Below are positions 7,394 through 16,184 of a DNA stretch of 64,000 nt, one piece after another; within the stretch, counting starts at the first letter, position 1; every line of letters starts with the position of its first letter. The notes beneath the pieces were generated by a model. That model was not told the origin of the DNA. It did no database searches and was given only the letters and a program-made list of their open reading frames with translations. The DNA lies in contig NZ_CP135963.1 of NCBI RefSeq assembly GCF_032460525.1, positions 1,488,001 to 1,552,000 of the forward strand, given 5' to 3'. The DNA comes from Geodermatophilus sp. DSM 44513. Lineage in GTDB: Bacteria > Actinomycetota > Actinomycetes > Mycobacteriales > Geodermatophilaceae. Position numbers and translations under genes: made by a program.

Positions 7394-8770
7394 ATGACAG
7401 TCGACGCCACCCAGCTCCGCGACGTCCTCGCCGACGCCGTCATCGACGACCCCGAGGCCGGGATCTTCCGCGCCAACCGTCGGATCTTCACCGACGAGGA
7501 GATCTTCGAGCTGGAGATGACCCACATCTTCGAGGGCAACTGGGTCTACCTCGCGCACGAGAGCCAGGTCGCCAACCCCGGTGACTACTTCACCACCTTC
7601 ATCGGCCGCCAGCCGGTGGTGATCACCCGCGACAAGCAGAGCGAGCTGCACTGCCTGGTCAACGCGTGCGCGCACCGTGGCTCGATGCTCTGCCGCCGCA
7701 AGACCGACAACCGGATGACGCTGACCTGCCCGTTCCACGGCTGGACGTTCCGCAACGACGGCAAGCTGCTCAAGGTCAAGGACCCCGACGGCGCCGGCTA
7801 CCCCGAGAGCTTCGCCAAGGACGGCTCGCACGACCTGGTCAAGGTGGCGAGCTTCGACAGCTACCGCGGGTTCCTGTTCGGCAGCGTCAACCCGGACGTG
7901 AGCACGCTCGCCGAGCACCTCGGCGACACCACCAAGGTCATCGACATGCTCGTCGACCAGTCACCCGACGGGCTGGAGGTGCTGCGCGGTTCCTCGACCT
8001 ACACCTTCGACGGCAACTGGAAGGTCCAGGCCGAGAACGGCGCCGACGGCTACCACGTCAGCGCGACCCACTGGAACTACGCGGCCACGACGTCGCGGCG
8101 CAGCACCGGCGAGTCCAAGAACACGACGAAGGCGCTGGACGCCGGCGGCTGGGGCAAGTCCGGCGGGGGCTACTGGTCCTACCCCAACGGGCACCTGTGC
8201 CTGTGGACCTGGGCGGCCAACCCGCAGGACCGCCCGCTGTGGGACCGCCTGGACGACCTCAAGGCCCAGTTCGGCGACGCCAAGGGCGAGTTCATGGTCA
8301 AGGGCTCGCGCAACCTGTGCCTCTACCCGAACGTCTACCTGATGGACCAGTTCAGCACCCAGATCCGGCACTTCCGGCCGATCACGCCGGACCGGACCGA
8401 GGTCACCATCTACTGCATCGCCCCCAAGGGGGAGAGCGCCGAGGCCCGCGAGCACCGGATCCGCCAGTACGAGGACTTCTTCAACGCCTCGGGCATGGCC
8501 ACCCCGGACGACCTGGAGGAGTTCCGCTCCTGCCAGCTCACCTTCCAGGCCACCGCCGCGCCGTGGAACGACATGAGCCGCGGCGCCGAGCACTGGCTGA
8601 CCGGCCCGGACCCGGTCGCCGAGGCCCTCGGCATGGACGGCGTCATCTCGGCGGGGCAGCGCAACGAGGACGAGGGGCTCTACCCCATCCAGCACGGCTA
8701 CTGGCTGCAGACCATGCGCGCCGCGCTCGAGAAGCGCGCCGGCGCGTCCGCCGCGACGACGGAGGGCTGA
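7394..8770 (+). CDS. benA: Benzoate 1,2-dioxygenase large (alpha) subunit
   Basis: Rieske non-haem iron oxygenase that converts benzoate to the 1,2-cis-dihydrodiol. The 458-residue protein shows the Rieske cluster ligands Cys92/His94 (NACAHRG) and Cys112/His115 (TCPFHGW). The catalytic segment AENGADGYHVSATH gives the bridging Asp218 and iron ligands His221 and His226, with a further Asp near residue 317 (YLMDQFS). The ATG at 7394 follows GGAGG; an upstream in-frame ATG at 7295 lacks a ribosome site and would add low-complexity residues. It is followed five bases later by benB. The benzoate assignment rests on similarity to BenA and on the neighbouring ben/cat genes. Confidence 0.92.
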   Translation: MTVDATQLRDVLADAVIDDPEAGIFRANRRIFTDEEIFELEMTHIFEGNWVYLAHESQVANPGDYFTTFIGRQPVVITRDKQSELHCLVNACAHRGSMLCRRKTDNRMTLTCPFHGWTFRNDGKLLKVKDPDGAGYPESFAKDGSHDLVKVASFDSYRGFLFGSVNPDVSTLAEHLGDTTKVIDMLVDQSPDGLEVLRGSSTYTFDGNWKVQAENGADGYHVSATHWNYAATTSRRSTGESKNTTKALDAGGWGKSGGGYWSYPNGHLCLWTWAANPQDRPLWDRLDDLKAQFGDAKGEFMVKGSRNLCLYPNVYLMDQFSTQIRHFRPITPDRTEVTIYCIAPKGESAEAREHRIRQYEDFFNASGMATPDDLEEFRSCQLTFQATAAPWNDMSRGAEHWLTGPDPVAEALGMDGVISAGQRNEDEGLYPIQHGYWLQTMRAALEKRAGASAATTEG

Positions 8771-8775
8771 TCCCC

Positions 8776-9324
8776 GTGACCACCACGCAGGACACCACGC
8801 AGACCCCGGCCCCGGCGGCACCCACGGGCGGGAAGCTCATCACCCAGAACACGATCGAGCAGTTCCTCTACCGCGAGGCCCGCTACCTCGACGACCGCGA
8901 GTTCGAGAAGTGGCTGGAGTGCTACGCCGACGACGCCGTCTTCTGGATGCCCTCGTGGGCCGACGACGACCGGCTCACCGAGGACCCGCGCCGGGAGATG
9001 TCCCTCATCTACTACTCGAACAAGGGCGGGCTGGAGGACCGCGTCTTCCGGATCCGCACCGAGCGCTCCAGCGCGACGTCCCTGCCCGAGCCGCGCACCA
9101 GCCACAACGTCAGCAACGTCGAGGTCATCGAGCGCCGCGGCGACCTGGTCGACGTCCGGTTCAACTGGCACACGATGTACTTCCGGTACAAGACCGTGGA
9201 CCCGTACTACGGGACGTCGTTCTACACGATCGACTTCTCCGGGCCCGCGCCGCTGATCCGGCGCAAGACCGTGGTGCTGAAGAACGACTACATCCACCAC
9301 GTCGTCGACATCTACCACCTCTGA
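8776..9324 (+). CDS. benB: Benzoate 1,2-dioxygenase small (beta) subunit
   Basis: 182-residue structural beta subunit of the ring-hydroxylating dioxygenase, with the cone-like SnoaL/NTF2 fold. The diagnostic stretch is EQFLYREARYLDDREFEKWLECYADDAVFWMP, ending in the C-terminal RRKTVVLKNDYIHHVVDIYHL. It begins with a GTG ten bases after a GGAGGG that lies inside the 3' end of benA, and ends 75 bases before benC. It carries no metal; its job is alpha3beta3 assembly with BenA. Confidence 0.9.
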   Translation: MTTTQDTTQTPAPAAPTGGKLITQNTIEQFLYREARYLDDREFEKWLECYADDAVFWMPSWADDDRLTEDPRREMSLIYYSNKGGLEDRVFRIRTERSSATSLPEPRTSHNVSNVEVIERRGDLVDVRFNWHTMYFRYKTVDPYYGTSFYTIDFSGPAPLIRRKTVVLKNDYIHHVVDIYHL

Positions 9325-9340
9325 GCAGCGGCCTGCCCAG

Positions 9341-9387
9341 GCCACCCCACCGAGCAGCCACCCCACCGAGCAGCCGCCCCTCCGAGC
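9341..9387. repeat. 16-base tandem repeat in the benB-benC spacer
   Basis: GCCACCCCACCGAGCA occurs twice back to back (9341-9356, 9357-9372) and a third degenerate copy follows to 9387. The repeats fill most of the 75-base non-coding spacer, just before the GGAG ribosome site of the benC fusion gene. Confidence 0.8.
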
Positions 9388-9399
9388 TACGGAGATCTC

Positions 9400-12159
9400 A
9401 TGGACCACCGCGTGGCACTGGCGTTCGAGGACGGGGTCACCCGCTTCATCACCTGCCGGGACGACCAGACCGTCGCCGACGCGTCCTACCGGTCGCGGAT
9501 CAACATCCCGCTGGACTGCCGGGACGGCGTCTGCGGCACCTGCAAGGCGTTCTGCGAGTCCGGCGAGTTCGACATGGGCGGTTACCTCGAGGACGCGCTG
9601 TCCGGCGACGAGGCGGAGAGCGGCTACGTGCTGACCTGCAGCACGAAGCCCCGCTCGGACCTGGTCCTGCAGATCGCCAGCACCTCGGCGGTGGCGAAGA
9701 CCAGCGCCGCCACCCACCGCGGTCGGGTCACCGCGCTGGACCGGCTGTCCCCGACCACGGTCCGGCTGGCCGTCGCGGTCGACGACCGGACCTCCCTGGC
9801 GTTCCTCCCCGGGCAGTACGTCAACATCGCCGTCCCGGGCACCGGGGAGTCCCGGTCGTACTCCTTCAGCAGCGCTCCGCAGGACGAGGAGCTGACCTTC
9901 CTGGTCAAGCTGACGCCCGGTGGCGTCATGTCCACCTGGCTGGAGCAGCGGGCGCAGGTGGGGGACGAGGTCACCTTCACCGGCCCGCACGGCAGCTTCT
10001 TCCTGCGCGAGTCCGACGCGCCGTTGCTGCTCCTGGCCGGCGGGACCGGGCTGGCGCCTGTCCTGTCCATCCTGCGGACGCTGGAGGGCGCCGGCAGCGA
10101 CCGGCAGGTGCACCTGGTCTACGGCGTCACGACCGACGACGACCTGGTCGAGACGGCGGCCATCGACCGGCTGGCCGGCGCCATCGACGGGTTCACCTGG
10201 GACCACTGCGTCGCCGACCCCGCGACCACGGCGGCCAACCGGGGCTACGTCACGGGGTTCACCGGCGCCGAGCACCTGCACGACGGCCGCGCCGCGGTGT
10301 ACCTCTGCGGTCCACCGGCCATGGTGGAGGCCGTCCGCACGCACGTCGCCGGGCTGGGGGTCAGCCCGGCGGGCTTCTACTACGAGAAGTTCGCCCTGGC
10401 CGCGGCCCCGACGCAAGTCCCCGAGGAGGTCGTCGAGCCGGAGCCGGGCGCGGTCGTCCCCGAGCCCGAGCAGGCCGCTCCCGAGCCGCCGCCGGTCCCG
10501 GTCGCCGTCCCGGACACCGTGGCCGAGCTGCTCGCCCTGGACGGCAGGGAGGGGCGGACCGCAGCCGGGCAGGCGCTCTTCCCGCTGGTCGAGCTGGACC
10601 CCCTGGGCAGCTCCGGCGGCACCGGGCGGGGTGCGGAGTCGCCCGGGGAGATGTGGCGCGTGGCGGGCCAGCAGGTGGGGGAGCCCTCCGCCGGCGGCGA
10701 CGTCCTCCCCGTGGAGGACGCCGACGACCTCGTGCCCGCCGTCGGCGCCCGTTCCGTCGCCGGCCAGGAGGTGCTGCCCGAGGTGGCGCTCGAGCAGCTC
10801 ACCCCGCCGACCGCGGCGGCGCCGGCCGGTGCGGCGGACGCGGAGGTCCAGCCGGCCATGACCGCCCGGGGCTTCGCGATCACGGCCGACGGCTACGAGA
10901 TCGGTGAGGAGCACCCGTCGGTGCACGAGTCCGACGCCCTGTTCGACGCCCGCCGGGCGCTGGAGCTGGGCGCGCTCGAGCTGACCGTCGGCCGCCTGAG
11001 CCACCAGCAGCTGGTCGGCTACCGGGTCCTGGCCGAGGCGACCGTGCCGCACGTCGAGGGCGACCGGTTCGTCGACGCCGCGGCCTACACCGAGACCAAC
11101 GCCGCCTTCCACGACTACCTGTTCACCCTCACCGGCAACGAGCACCTGCTGCGCGCCTACCAGGCACTGGGCGTCACGGGGCACATGGAGGAGTCCCTCC
11201 GCACGGCCACCTGGTGCCACCCCCGCTGCACCCAGGACCACCTCGACATCGTCGAGGCGTTCCGGGACGGCGACCGCGAGCGGGCGCGGGTCCTGGTCAC
11301 CGAGCACGCGGAGCGGTCGAAGGAGACCACCCGCCGAGCCATGCACGACCTCGCCGCCGGGCGCCGTCCCCGGTTCGTCACGCCGGGCCGGTTCGCCGGC
11401 CAGGTCGTCCTGGTCACCGGGGCCGGGCAGGGGATCGGTGAACGCACGGCGCGGCGGATCAGCGCCGAGGGCGGCAGCCTGGTCCTGGCCGACCGGGCCG
11501 AGCCGGTGCGCGACCTGGCCGCGGAACTGGGCCGGCCCGGCGCCGAGGCGCTCCCCGTGGTCGCCGACCTGGAGACCTGGGAGGGCGCGACGTCGGTCGT
11601 GCAGGCCGCGCTGCAGCGGTTCGGCCGCATCGACGTCGCCGTGCACACCGTCGGGGGCACGATCTGGGCCAAGCCGTTCGAGCACTACCCGCCCGAGCAG
11701 ATCCAGGCCGAGATCAGCCGGTCGCTGTGGCCGACGCTGTGGTGCTGCCGCGCCGTCGTGCCGCACATGGTGGAACGGGGACGGGGCACCATCGTCAACG
11801 TCTCGTCGGTGGCCACCCGGGGGGTCAACCGCCTGCCGTACGCCGCGGCCAAGGGCGGGGTCAACGCCATCACCTCCGCGCTGGCCCTGGAGATGGCCCC
11901 GCACGGCGTGCGCGTGGTCGCCACCGCACCCGGCGGGACCGACGCCCCGCCGCGCCGGACCCCGCGCGGGCCGGCCCCCGAGTCCGAGGTGGAGCAGGCC
12001 TGGTACCGGACGATCGTCGACCAGACGGTCGAGTCCTCGCTGCTCAAGCGCTACGGGACCCTGGACGAGCAGGCGGCGGCCATCACCTTCCTCGCCTCGG
12101 AGGAGGCCTCCTACATCACCGGGACGGTCCTGCCCGTGGCCGGTGGCGACCTGGGCTGA
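9400..12159 (+). CDS. benC: BenC reductase - FCD domain - BenD dehydrogenase triple fusion
   Basis: A 919-residue open frame that joins three recognisable parts. Residues 1-335 are the benzoate dioxygenase reductase: plant-type [2Fe-2S] ligands Cys40, Cys45, Cys48 and Cys80, then FAD (RSYSFSSAP) and NAD (GGTGLAPVLSIL, YLCGPPAM) domains. Residues ~335-505 are a Pro/Glu/Ala-rich linker. Residues ~510-655 are an FCD domain, normally the effector half of GntR regulators, retaining histidines in AAFHDYL, QDHLDIV and TEHAERS but with no DNA-binding domain. Residues ~664-919 are a complete short-chain dehydrogenase like BenD (TGAGQGIG near 673, catalytic Tyr814 and Lys818), which rearomatises the benzoate diol to catechol and CO2. 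An in-frame ATG at 11341 could in principle start a free BenD, but its nearest GGAG is about 15 bases away. Confidence 0.88.
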   Translation: MDHRVALAFEDGVTRFITCRDDQTVADASYRSRINIPLDCRDGVCGTCKAFCESGEFDMGGYLEDALSGDEAESGYVLTCSTKPRSDLVLQIASTSAVAKTSAATHRGRVTALDRLSPTTVRLAVAVDDRTSLAFLPGQYVNIAVPGTGESRSYSFSSAPQDEELTFLVKLTPGGVMSTWLEQRAQVGDEVTFTGPHGSFFLRESDAPLLLLAGGTGLAPVLSILRTLEGAGSDRQVHLVYGVTTDDDLVETAAIDRLAGAIDGFTWDHCVADPATTAANRGYVTGFTGAEHLHDGRAAVYLCGPPAMVEAVRTHVAGLGVSPAGFYYEKFALAAAPTQVPEEVVEPEPGAVVPEPEQAAPEPPPVPVAVPDTVAELLALDGREGRTAAGQALFPLVELDPLGSSGGTGRGAESPGEMWRVAGQQVGEPSAGGDVLPVEDADDLVPAVGARSVAGQEVLPEVALEQLTPPTAAAPAGAADAEVQPAMTARGFAITADGYEIGEEHPSVHESDALFDARRALELGALELTVGRLSHQQLVGYRVLAEATVPHVEGDRFVDAAAYTETNAAFHDYLFTLTGNEHLLRAYQALGVTGHMEESLRTATWCHPRCTQDHLDIVEAFRDGDRERARVLVTEHAERSKETTRRAMHDLAAGRRPRFVTPGRFAGQVVLVTGAGQGIGERTARRISAEGGSLVLADRAEPVRDLAAELGRPGAEALPVVADLETWEGATSVVQAALQRFGRIDVAVHTVGGTIWAKPFEHYPPEQIQAEISRSLWPTLWCCRAVVPHMVERGRGTIVNVSSVATRGVNRLPYAAAKGGVNAITSALALEMAPHGVRVVATAPGGTDAPPRRTPRGPAPESEVEQAWYRTIVDQTVESSLLKRYGTLDEQAAAITFLASEEASYITGTVLPVAGGDLG

Positions 12160-12202
12160 GCCGCTGAGCGGACGGCCCTCCACCGAGCCGCCCGGCCCTA
12201 CG

Positions 12203-14944
12203 GTGGCCGACGTGCGCCCGGGTGACGAGGACCACCACGTCGTCGGGCAGGTCCCCGAGACGGCGCGGCTCGACGGCCTGCTCGCACGGGTGCGGACGGG
12301 CGGGCCGGTGACCGCCGTCCTCGAGGGTCCGGCCGGGATCGGCAGGACCACCCTCCTGCGCCGCTTCCTGCACCGGCACCGGGAGCTGCCCACGACATCG
12401 GCGACCGGCCTGCCGTGGGAGCGGTGCCGGTCTGGGGCGCTGGCCCGGCGACTGCTGGACGACGACCCCGCGGGCCCCGCCGTGTCGCAGGCCACGACCG
12501 ACCCGGCCGACCTGGGCACCGCCCTGGCGCAGCGGTGGGTCGACCGCGCCCGGGAGGGGGCGCTGCTGGTGGCCGTCGACGACGCCGACCGCGCCGACGT
12601 GGTGTCCCTGCAGGCGGTCGTCTCGGCGGTCGTCCGGCTGCACGACGCGCCCGTGCTGCTGCTGGTCACCCGGACCACCGGGTGGTCGGCCACCGAGGAC
12701 CCGGAGCTCGCCGACGTCCTCGAGCGGCTGCCCGGGGTCCCCGTGCCGGTGCCGCCGCTGCGGCCGGAGGACGTCCGGCTGCTGGCCGCCCGGGTGGCGG
12801 CCGTCGACCTCCCGCTGCCGATCGCGCGGCGGCTGTGCGAGCACACCGCCGGCATCCCCCGCTACCTGCTGGAGGTGCTCCGCGACACCCCGCCGGCGCG
12901 CTGGTCGGACTGGCAGACCCGGTTGCCGGCGCCCGCGGGCGTCCAGCGCCGGGTGCAGCGGGCGCTGGACCGCTGCTCGCCGGCGGCCCGGGCGCTCGTC
13001 GAGGCGGCCGCCGTGCTCGGTCGCACCCCGGTGCTCGCCGACGCCGCGGTCCTGGCCGGGCTCGCCGACCCGGTCGCCGCGCTGGAGGAGGCGTGCACCG
13101 TCGGTCTCCTGGCGGCCGCCGCCGGGCACGGCCTGGACGCGCTGGTCTTCCCGGAGCGGTTCGTCCGTGGCGCGGTCCACGCGACCCTCTCGCCGCGGAC
13201 CCGGCACGACCTGCACCTGCGGGCGGCCGCCGTCGTCACGGACGACGTCGAGCGGCTCCGCCACCGGGTGGAGGCGGCCCCGCTCCCGGACGCCGGCCTC
13301 GCCCGCGAGCTGGTGGAGCTGGCGCGGCGCAAGGCCGACGAGGGGGCGTGGGCCGTGGTCGCCGGCGCGCTCATCGACGCCAGCCGGATCAGCCCCGGCC
13401 GGGCCGACCGGGAGAGCCGCCTCATCGAGGCCGTCGACGCCCTGGCCGGTGCCGGCCTGCTCGGTCAGGCGGTCGACGCCCTCCCCGACGTACAGGCGCT
13501 GCCGGCCGGCCCGCGTCGGGACGCGGTGCTGGCCTACGTCGCACTCCAGCGGGGCCGCCGGGCCGAGGCGGTCTCCCACCTGGACACCGCCTGGCGCCAC
13601 CGCGGGGCCGACCGCGCGGCCGCCGCCGTGGTCTGCCAGCGCCACGTGTTGCACGCCCTGGCCGACTGGGACGGCGAAGAGCTGGTGCGGTGGGCCGGCC
13701 GGGCGGTCGAGCACGCCGAACCCGGCTCGCCCGCGGCGGTCGAGTCCCGCGCCATCGTCGGTCTGGGACACGCCGCCCGCGGTGCGGTCGCGGAGGCGTT
13801 CACCGCCTACCGGCAGGCGGTGGCCGAGAGCCCCTCCGGGCCCCAGCACCAGCGCGCCCGCATGGGGCTGGGCTGGCTGTCCCTGGCCCAGGACGAACCG
13901 GAGGCGGCCCGGCGCGAGCTGGAGTCCGCCGTCCCGACCGTCCGGCAGACCGGCTCCAACCGGATCTCCCTGTGGGCCCTCGCCTGGCTGGCCCGCACCC
14001 GCTTCGCCTTGGGGGACTGGCCCGGGGCGCTGGACGCCGTCGGGCGCGCGGAGGTGCTCCTCGGGGCCACCGGGCTGCACCTCCTGGGTCCGCTCGTGCA
14101 CTGGACCGGCGCGCAGGTCCACGCGCTGCAGGGGGACCAGGAGGCCGCCGAGCGCCACCTCCGGCTGGGCGCGGCCACCGAGCACGACTACACCGTCATG
14201 ACGGTGCCGGCCCTGCTCGCCCGCGCCTGCGTCGCGGAGGCCGCGTCGGACCACCCCGCGGTCGTGCGCCACCTCGCCCCGCTCGCCGGCCGGACGCCGC
14301 GCGGTGGTCTGGACGAGCCGGGCTTCTGGCCCTGGCACGACGTCCACGCCCACGCCCTCGCCGTGACCGACCGGCTCGCCGAGGCCGAGCGGTTCCTCGC
14401 GCCGTTGGAGGAGACGGCGCACCGCCGGGGACACCGGTCCACGAGCGCCCGACTGGGCTGCGTCCGTGGCCGGCTGCTCGCCGCTCGCGGCGACCTGACC
14501 GGGGCTGGGGCGGCGTTCGAGGCGGCACGGGCGCACCTCGCCGCGCTGCCGCTGCCCTACGAGCGCGCCCGGGTGGACTACGTCCACGGGATGACCCTGC
14601 GGCGGGCCGGCCGACGCCGGGACGCCGCGGCGCTGCTGGCCACGGCGCGTCTGACGTTCGCCGCCCTCGGCGCGCAGGTCTACGTCGACCGCTGCGACCG
14701 CGAGCTCAAGACGGGCCGCCCCGCCGTGCGCGGCGCCGCGGCCGGCGCCCAGGGGCTCACCGAGCAGGAGCGGACGATCGCCGAGCTGGTCGCGACCGGC
14801 CTGACCAACCGGGAGGTCGCCGCCGCGGTGACGCTGTCGGTCAAGACCGTCCAGTTCCACCTCACGCACGTCTACGCGAAGCTGCACGTCCGGTCCCGCT
14901 CGGAGCTGGCGGCCCGGTTCGCGGCCGGGACGCTCCCGCTGTGA
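12203..14944 (+). CDS. Large ATP-binding LuxR-family (LAL) transcriptional regulator
   Basis: About 913 residues: an N-terminal AAA/STAND ATPase, a long helical middle with repeat-like segments, and a C-terminal LuxR helix-turn-helix (GLTEQERTIAELVATGLTNREVAA, then SVKTVQFHLTHVYAKL). The P-loop reads GPAGIGRTTLL, with Arg where the Walker A lysine is expected; a Walker B-like LLVAVDDADRAD follows. It begins 43 bases after the ben fusion gene on the same strand, so it may be co-transcribed and regulate benzoate or resorcinol genes; that is inference from position. The GTG at 12203 is the likely start; a second GTG three codons on is equally possible. No clear ribosome site distinguishes them. 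Confidence 0.82.
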   Translation: MADVRPGDEDHHVVGQVPETARLDGLLARVRTGGPVTAVLEGPAGIGRTTLLRRFLHRHRELPTTSATGLPWERCRSGALARRLLDDDPAGPAVSQATTDPADLGTALAQRWVDRAREGALLVAVDDADRADVVSLQAVVSAVVRLHDAPVLLLVTRTTGWSATEDPELADVLERLPGVPVPVPPLRPEDVRLLAARVAAVDLPLPIARRLCEHTAGIPRYLLEVLRDTPPARWSDWQTRLPAPAGVQRRVQRALDRCSPAARALVEAAAVLGRTPVLADAAVLAGLADPVAALEEACTVGLLAAAAGHGLDALVFPERFVRGAVHATLSPRTRHDLHLRAAAVVTDDVERLRHRVEAAPLPDAGLARELVELARRKADEGAWAVVAGALIDASRISPGRADRESRLIEAVDALAGAGLLGQAVDALPDVQALPAGPRRDAVLAYVALQRGRRAEAVSHLDTAWRHRGADRAAAAVVCQRHVLHALADWDGEELVRWAGRAVEHAEPGSPAAVESRAIVGLGHAARGAVAEAFTAYRQAVAESPSGPQHQRARMGLGWLSLAQDEPEAARRELESAVPTVRQTGSNRISLWALAWLARTRFALGDWPGALDAVGRAEVLLGATGLHLLGPLVHWTGAQVHALQGDQEAAERHLRLGAATEHDYTVMTVPALLARACVAEAASDHPAVVRHLAPLAGRTPRGGLDEPGFWPWHDVHAHALAVTDRLAEAERFLAPLEETAHRRGHRSTSARLGCVRGRLLAARGDLTGAGAAFEAARAHLAALPLPYERARVDYVHGMTLRRAGRRRDAAALLATARLTFAALGAQVYVDRCDRELKTGRPAVRGAAAGAQGLTEQERTIAELVATGLTNREVAAAVTLSVKTVQFHLTHVYAKLHVRSRSELAARFAAGTLPL

Positions 14945-15134
14945 GCGGTCCGGGGGGCGTCCGCCGTCCGGCGCGGAGGACCCGCAGCGTGCTGGCGGGC
15001 GTGGCGGTCCGCCCAGCCGCCGATCGCGCGCAGTGGCCCGCCGCCGGCGTGGGGTGCACGGCGCGGCCGCACGTGGGGCGGCGGTGACCGCGGCGCACCG
15101 CTCCCGAGCGGTCCGGGAGCGGCCGGGCGGCGAC

Positions 15135-15140
15135 TAGCCT
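15135..15140 (+). promoter_or_regulatory. Possible -10 element for the AraC gene
   Basis: TAGCCT (TAnnnT class) lies about 53 bases before the GTG start of the AraC-type regulator in a 248-base gene-free spacer (14945-15192). I see no strong -35 at the expected distance and nothing else of note in the spacer beyond GC-rich low-complexity sequence. Confidence 0.35.
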
Positions 15141-15192
15141 GTCCCGCACACCACGCGGTACGCGCGCATCCCGTTGAGCAGAGGAACGGTCC

Positions 15193-16071
15193 GTGTCGAG
15201 TGAACTGGGGCTCTCGCACACCAACGGCATCCTCCGCCAGCCCTGGGTGACGCCCGAGCGGACCAGCGCCGGCCTGGGGTGGGACGGGCAGTACCTGTCC
15301 GTGCAGCACGAGCGCCCCTACCGCGACTCCTTCGCCGCGGCCGGCACGCACCTGGTGATCCTGCACCTGGACGGACCGGTCGTCGTCCGGCGTGGCCGGG
15401 GGACGGCGAGCCGCGCGCGGGAGGTGCCGGCCGGGGGCCTGTTCGTCCACCCGGCCGGGCGTGACCTGACCGTCGAGCTCGGCGGACCCCTGCACACGGT
15501 GCACCTCTACCTGCGCGACGAGGTGCTCCAGGGCGCCGGGGACGGCGAGCGGCCGGTGGAGCTGGCCGAGGAGCTCGGCACCAGTGACCGCCTGCTGGAG
15601 CTGCTGCTGCGCTCGATGGACCAGACGCTGCGGCACTGGGAGCCCACCGCCCGGACCTACGTCGACCAGCTGGGGGCCATGGTCGCCGCCCAGCTGGTCC
15701 GCCAGCACGCGGCCGGCCCGCGACCGGCCGACGACCGGTCGCCCCGCGGTCTGGGGGACCGGCAGTTCGAGGCCGTCCGGGCGCTGATGGAGGAGCGGCT
15801 GGCCGGGCCGGTCCCCCTGACCGAGCTGGCGTCGGCCGCGGGGCTCAGCGTCAGCCAGTTCGGCCGGCAGTTCAAGGCGCGGACCGGCCTGGCACCGCAC
15901 CGCTACCTGCTGGGCCTGCGCCTGGACCGCGCCTGCCGGCTGCTGCGCACCACCCGGGCGCCGATCGCGGAGATCGCCGCCCGCTGCGGCTTCTCCCACC
16001 AGGAGCACCTCACCAGGGTCGTGCGGGCCCACCTCGGCACCACACCGGCCGCGGTGCGCCGCGCCGCCTGA
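15193..16071 (+). CDS. AraC-family regulator, probable activator of the resorcinol operon
   Basis: 292 residues: an N-terminal AraC-binding-like cupin/AraC_N sensing region (residues ~20-170, including HTVHLYLRDEVL) and a C-terminal double helix-turn-helix (PLTELASAAGLSVSQFGRQF and PIAEIAARCGFSHQEHLTRV). It lies 113 bases upstream of, and in the same direction as, the FAD monooxygenase-hydroxyquinol dioxygenase-maleylacetate reductase genes, the obvious candidate target. The inducer is unknown. Confidence 0.85.
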   Translation: MSSELGLSHTNGILRQPWVTPERTSAGLGWDGQYLSVQHERPYRDSFAAAGTHLVILHLDGPVVVRRGRGTASRAREVPAGGLFVHPAGRDLTVELGGPLHTVHLYLRDEVLQGAGDGERPVELAEELGTSDRLLELLLRSMDQTLRHWEPTARTYVDQLGAMVAAQLVRQHAAGPRPADDRSPRGLGDRQFEAVRALMEERLAGPVPLTELASAAGLSVSQFGRQFKARTGLAPHRYLLGLRLDRACRLLRTTRAPIAEIAARCGFSHQEHLTRVVRAHLGTTPAAVRRAA

Positions 16072-16184
16072 CCCGCCGGTGCGCTGTTCGTGCAGCGAGG
16101 ACAGCCCGGACGTGCAGGAGACGGCGCTGTGGCGCGCCGCACACTCGGGGCCGACGTGACTCGAGCACCGAGGAGAGGCACCCG

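Noticed and set aside
8698..12855. A 1385-codon open frame on the minus strand antisense to the ben genes
   Set aside because: It is opposite clearly functional benA/benB/benC domains, has Arg/Gly/Pro/Ser-rich translation without domains, and arises because stop codons are rare in antisense frames of very GC-rich coding DNA.
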